A DNA stretch of 64,000 bases from assembly GCA_028281865.1 (NCBI GenBank), contig JANQJB010000028.1:1-64000 (forward strand), written 5' to 3'. Shown piece by piece: positions 60,790-64,000 of the stretch. The translations under genes and the position numbers were made by a program. The notes under the pieces were generated by a model that had not been told where the DNA came from, ran no database searches, and was given only the letters and a program-made list of their open reading frames with translations. Origin of the DNA: Marinagarivorans sp. GTDB lineage: Bacteria > Pseudomonadota > Gammaproteobacteria > Pseudomonadales > Cellvibrionaceae. The first letter of the stretch is position 1. The number at the start of each line of letters is the position of its first letter.

Positions 60790-61453
60790 TGCGACCCGCC
60801 CCCACTCTTAACAGCTATTTACATGTTATATGTTTCTTATCATTGGTGCAGGCTAGCAATAGTGTTAAGGTATGTCATATACGTAAAATTACGTATTTTG
60901 TGATAGTTGGGACGCCTTTGGAAGTCGTAGTCGTCCTGAGGCAGTAAACCAGAGACTAGTTTCTTGATTTGTTTCGTGTTTAGGTCATTCGTTTGATTCT
61001 AAAAACTGGCGCGGCTGCATTGCGTATAGGCGTTTCGGTGACATTGTGCGCCAGAATGGACGAAAAGCGCGAGAGTTCTTATGGGTTTAATATGTTCGAA
61101 GTTGTCGGTGTCGGTACAGACGACTTAACAATCAAAGATGCTGGTCGTATGGGTTTAGGTAAAACGGCAGCGAGAATGCTCATTGTAATCTATGGTGATT
61201 CCGTCTTCGGGATAGCTGGTGATCAGATCAAGGGGGTTTGTGGCAGTCGCCGGGAAAACTTCTGGGACAGAGAATTTAACGTTTGTTCGCTGGGTCTTTG
61301 ATTTATACAATCAAATTAGAGGCATACGTTTGTTTGTATTGAGCAAACTATTTCTCTGCGCTGGATTATCCAATACTATTTTTAAAGATACTAGAATTCA
61401 GAATAGCTTTACTTGAAATAATGGTCAGCCAGCTAAAGAGTTAAACTCGCTCT
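60790..61453. other. 664-bp intergenic region
   Basis: It contains a plus-strand frame of 102 codons (60993-61301) with no ribosome binding site and no recognisable domain, which I do not call as a gene. The composition is close to coding in parts (61010-61310), so a decayed gene is possible. The part next to 60790 holds the promoter of the minus-strand GT39-like gene. Confidence 0.4.
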
Positions 61454-64000
61454 CTAAAAAAACTGTAGATCATCAAGGTAAAAAGTTATCGTATCATCAG
61501 TGTTTTTAGGTGCTATTTTTAATCTCCGCTTAATGTTGCCAACTTCAAATGGAAGAGTTATATTTTGCCATGAATTTGCAGTAATTGTTACTTCTTCCTT
61601 TATATCTCGTGTTTCGGCAGTAAAACCGTGGTTGATATAAGATCCACCGCACAGCATTAGAATTGAGTCACTTTCAACTTTCAAAGTGATTTCTTCACTA
61701 CCAGGATAGTAGATCCAGAAGCTGATGTTTTGAATTCCCCTATTGGAATCATTGAGTGAGGCTAAGAAGTCTCGTGCAACCAGTTTGGCGCTGCTATTTC
61801 CTCGATATACGAAATTTGGATCGAAATTATATTCGATAGAGTCTAACCCGATTTCACTATCCTCGAAATCTCCACCCATTGTAATTATAGTCCCGATATT
61901 GGATGCAGTAATTAGGGGGTATGCTTCCCCTTTTAATCTTGAAGAATAGTTCTGGAGGTAAGATTTTTCCGAAGAAGAACAATAAGCATTTACAAAGTCT
62001 TCTTGAGGGTTTTCTCGGTTTATCAAAGTATCAATTTTTACTCCAGCGCTTTCCCATGTTCCAAACTGATAGTCTTCGCCGTGTACTATAAATAAGGTAT
62101 CGTTATGCGACACTAATTTGTCGTGGAGTGCTATTTGTGAGTCCTCCACATCTAAAATTCCTTTGTTAAATATTTTATTCTCTTGCTGCGAGTCTAATTC
62201 AAGTAACTGATAATTTACTCTAATTTCAGAATTTAAATTAGTATACCTAAATGGAAACGTTAAGCGTGTTCTGTTTGGCTCAATGTGGTTGATAGTTATA
62301 GCGTTGTGTTTTGATGATTTTAGCGAGTAAGAGTATTCTGGTGTTGCGAGCACAAAATTTTCGATGAGCAACGGTGTTGGTTGTGCGGTATCGTACAGTT
62401 CAGATATTATAGAGTTTCTTTTAGATCTTTCTTGACTAAGCAAAACCAGCTGATCATTGGGTAGAGGCTGAATAATCTTGGTGTAACTCGGAATAAGAAA
62501 CCGCTCAGAGATTCTTGGCATAAAAGCATCATCTAATTCTATAATATACAAAGCGTCTTCATTGCGATCGTTAATGTTTGCCATTAGAGTATAAATTTTA
62601 TTTCCTATGAATCTTGCTTCTATTAAATCTTCGTTTGATCTGCCGAAAGTTAGTATACTATCATCGTTTTTATTTGAAGTAGTCGGCAACAGTACGCCGT
62701 TTTCTTCTTCGAGTATGAACAGCTGATGTTTCGCGTTGTTGGAAGTTACAAGGTGAAGCCTGTTTTCAATAACAGCCAAATTTAACGACTGTTTACTATT
62801 GGTCGGTAGTGTGCCCGTAATAGCTCCAGTTGCAACATATTTGGGTAAATCGTTTTCTGCTATAGAAAATTTATGAATGATCGTTTCTGAACTAGCTGAC
62901 TCCAGTTTTTTCGTACTAGTGATAAAAACTGAATCGGAACCAAAGTTAGCAGTATCAGTGGATCCTCCAATGCAGTTATATTTGATGTTTCTGCTTTTTA
63001 AATCGATAGCTGTTAGGAAAATAAAATTTAAGTATCCTAGCTCTGCTTGGTCTTCTAGCAAACACTCGTTGCTGGGTTCTACGCTCATATTTACTAGTTG
63101 ATGTGTAGGCAATAATTTGTCAATCGGAATAGATGCGATGGTATTTTTAAGAGCAGCTTCGTTTTTTTGCTTAGCCTGAAGCAAACTCTCGTTTGTCACT
63201 TCGTGATTCGTAATCAGGTACAATGTGTCATTTATTCTTTTGTACGCCACTAAATTACCTTCAAGTTCGACAGAGTTGCTTCTGGTGGGAGCCATTTTGT
63301 TTTCAACGTTAATCAGTTCTACTAATATAGATTGCCTTTGTTGTTCAATAGTAGCGATGTGTGTGAGTTGGTTTTGCTCGATAATGGGGGTTAGGGTTCT
63401 TTCGTTGGTAACGGATTTTGCACTTGGATCTCTGTACGTACCTATCAATTCAAATGAATTATTTTTCGAGTCGTTGAAAAAAATATCAAATTTGTCATAA
63501 ACTCGTTGTCCTTCGTAGTTATTGCTGGCTGAGGCAAAAATGTACTGATCGTAAAAAATAGAAGTTTGCGAAGGGTCGCTATGGGCGGATAAGTCGTTGA
63601 AAGTTGTATAGTTTCCAATTTCACGCTTATTTATTCGTGGGAAGTGTGAGCTTGTTCTGCAGTTATTAAAGTATGATTGTTGACAGTAAGCAGAAAATGG
63701 TTGCGGCTTTGAATAGGTATAGAGGCGGTAGGCATTTAAAATTCTTTGTTTTACTTCTGTTAGATTTGTAACTTTTAACCTTTTCCCTGTAGCACTAGCC
63801 CATTTCAGTTCTTCTAGCGGCAACTCTTCTGCGTGTCGAACACCTGGGAAGTTGGTTTCAGACTCTTGATTTGTAATTTCTGAGCCGTGTTCTGAGGTTT
63901 TCTGCTCCTTTGCCAAGGTGGATTGCTTACCGTTACTATTGCATGAGATTAATACTGCACCGACAAGAACGATTACGAATATATTCTCTATTTTTTTCAT
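61454..64000 (-). CDS. Large beta-propeller lipoprotein
   Basis: 848 residues, with the start codon at the very edge of the window (ATG at 63998-64000), so the upstream region cannot be checked. The signal peptide ends in LISCNSNG (lipobox Cys at residue 20). Residues 60-620 look like the secreted 'beta propeller domain' family (PF09826): GNLVAYKRINDTLYLITNHE, GSTDTANFGSDSVFITSTKK, YVATGAITGTLPTNSKQSLN and LAVIENRLHLVTSNN. The last 180 residues form a jelly-roll-like domain (GIQNISFWIYYPGSEEITLK), perhaps carbohydrate-binding. It is probably exposed on the cell surface. Role unknown; it borders the glycan cluster but is on the other strand. Confidence 0.78.
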   Translation of the reverse strand: MKKIENIFVIVLVGAVLISCNSNGKQSTLAKEQKTSEHGSEITNQESETNFPGVRHAEELPLEELKWASATGKRLKVTNLTEVKQRILNAYRLYTYSKPQPFSAYCQQSYFNNCRTSSHFPRINKREIGNYTTFNDLSAHSDPSQTSIFYDQYIFASASNNYEGQRVYDKFDIFFNDSKNNSFELIGTYRDPSAKSVTNERTLTPIIEQNQLTHIATIEQQRQSILVELINVENKMAPTRSNSVELEGNLVAYKRINDTLYLITNHEVTNESLLQAKQKNEAALKNTIASIPIDKLLPTHQLVNMSVEPSNECLLEDQAELGYLNFIFLTAIDLKSRNIKYNCIGGSTDTANFGSDSVFITSTKKLESASSETIIHKFSIAENDLPKYVATGAITGTLPTNSKQSLNLAVIENRLHLVTSNNAKHQLFILEEENGVLLPTTSNKNDDSILTFGRSNEDLIEARFIGNKIYTLMANINDRNEDALYIIELDDAFMPRISERFLIPSYTKIIQPLPNDQLVLLSQERSKRNSIISELYDTAQPTPLLIENFVLATPEYSYSLKSSKHNAITINHIEPNRTRLTFPFRYTNLNSEIRVNYQLLELDSQQENKIFNKGILDVEDSQIALHDKLVSHNDTLFIVHGEDYQFGTWESAGVKIDTLINRENPQEDFVNAYCSSSEKSYLQNYSSRLKGEAYPLITASNIGTIITMGGDFEDSEIGLDSIEYNFDPNFVYRGNSSAKLVARDFLASLNDSNRGIQNISFWIYYPGSEEITLKVESDSILMLCGGSYINHGFTAETRDIKEEVTITANSWQNITLPFEVGNIKRRLKIAPKNTDDTITFYLDDLQFF

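Noticed and set aside
60993-61301. Plus-strand frame of 102 codons
   Set aside because: No ribosome binding site and no domain; noted only as a possible decayed gene.
1-64000. tRNA, rRNA and CRISPR arrays
   Set aside because: Looked for; no cloverleaf with CCA-type end, no rRNA core sequence and no regularly spaced direct repeats were seen.

Overview
The window looks like chromosome of a marine or plant-biomass-degrading gammaproteobacterium close to the Cellvibrionaceae (Cellvibrio, Saccharophagus, Teredinibacter type). The reasons are secreted proteins with long poly-serine linkers (four here), a secreted GH6 cellulase and GH43 enzyme, a paired DUF1552 / cytochrome-DUF1592 system, and housekeeping genes (argA, metR, sahR-metK-ahcY-metF, ilvD, rsmE) of gammaproteobacterial type. 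I saw no tRNA or rRNA gene, no CRISPR array and no intact insertion sequence.

Layout. 1-265: 5' part of a hexose-6-phosphate mutarotase gene (minus). 375-3519: an ECF sigma factor with a single-pass repeat protein, a poly-serine haem lipoprotein and a Lys/Arg-rich exported protein, all minus. 4077-9699: a leucine-rich-repeat lipoprotein downstream of a MacAB-like ABC export operon (ATPase, two FtsX-type permeases, HlyD adaptor). 9991-14282: a small lipoprotein and the DUF1552/DUF1592 pair. 15101-24575: metR, an S9 peptidase, an intradiol-dioxygenase-like protein, the GH6 and GH43 polysaccharidases, and a signal-less M23-like protein. 24887-27741: an LVIVD beta-propeller/outer-membrane barrel operon flanked by decayed copies of its own parts. 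28112-34391: a beta-helix protein with two chitin-binding-type modules behind a leader with alternative hairpins, the CsgG-DUF4810-DUF799 lipoprotein operon, a poly-serine lipoprotein and a PEP-CTERM-like protein. 34473-45438 (minus): ilvD, a response regulator with TPRs, argA, and the SAM/SAH cycle genes sahR-metK-ahcY-metF-rsmE with a perfect 28-bp palindromic operator in front of sahR.

45773-58919 (plus) is the most unusual part. Behind an ops-like element lie tightly coupled genes for a tandem nucleotidyltransferase, GtrA, a GT2 glycosyltransferase, a GDPD-like enzyme, an integral-membrane GT-C protein fused to a phosphoribulokinase/uridine-kinase-like domain, a HAD phosphatase and a class II aldolase. 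They are followed by a GT-C protein with a PA14-like end, a Tat-type small subunit with a GMC oxidoreductase, and a GT39-like protein with a convergent paralogue. Together they read as a pathway that makes, activates, flips and transfers an unusual substituent onto a surface glycan. The chemistry is not deducible from sequence alone. The window ends with a large beta-propeller lipoprotein (minus).

Scattered between genes are four long inverted repeats. Their stems differ from copy to copy but pair almost perfectly, and their loops are conserved in two classes. They look like an interspersed element family that may also act in transcription termination.
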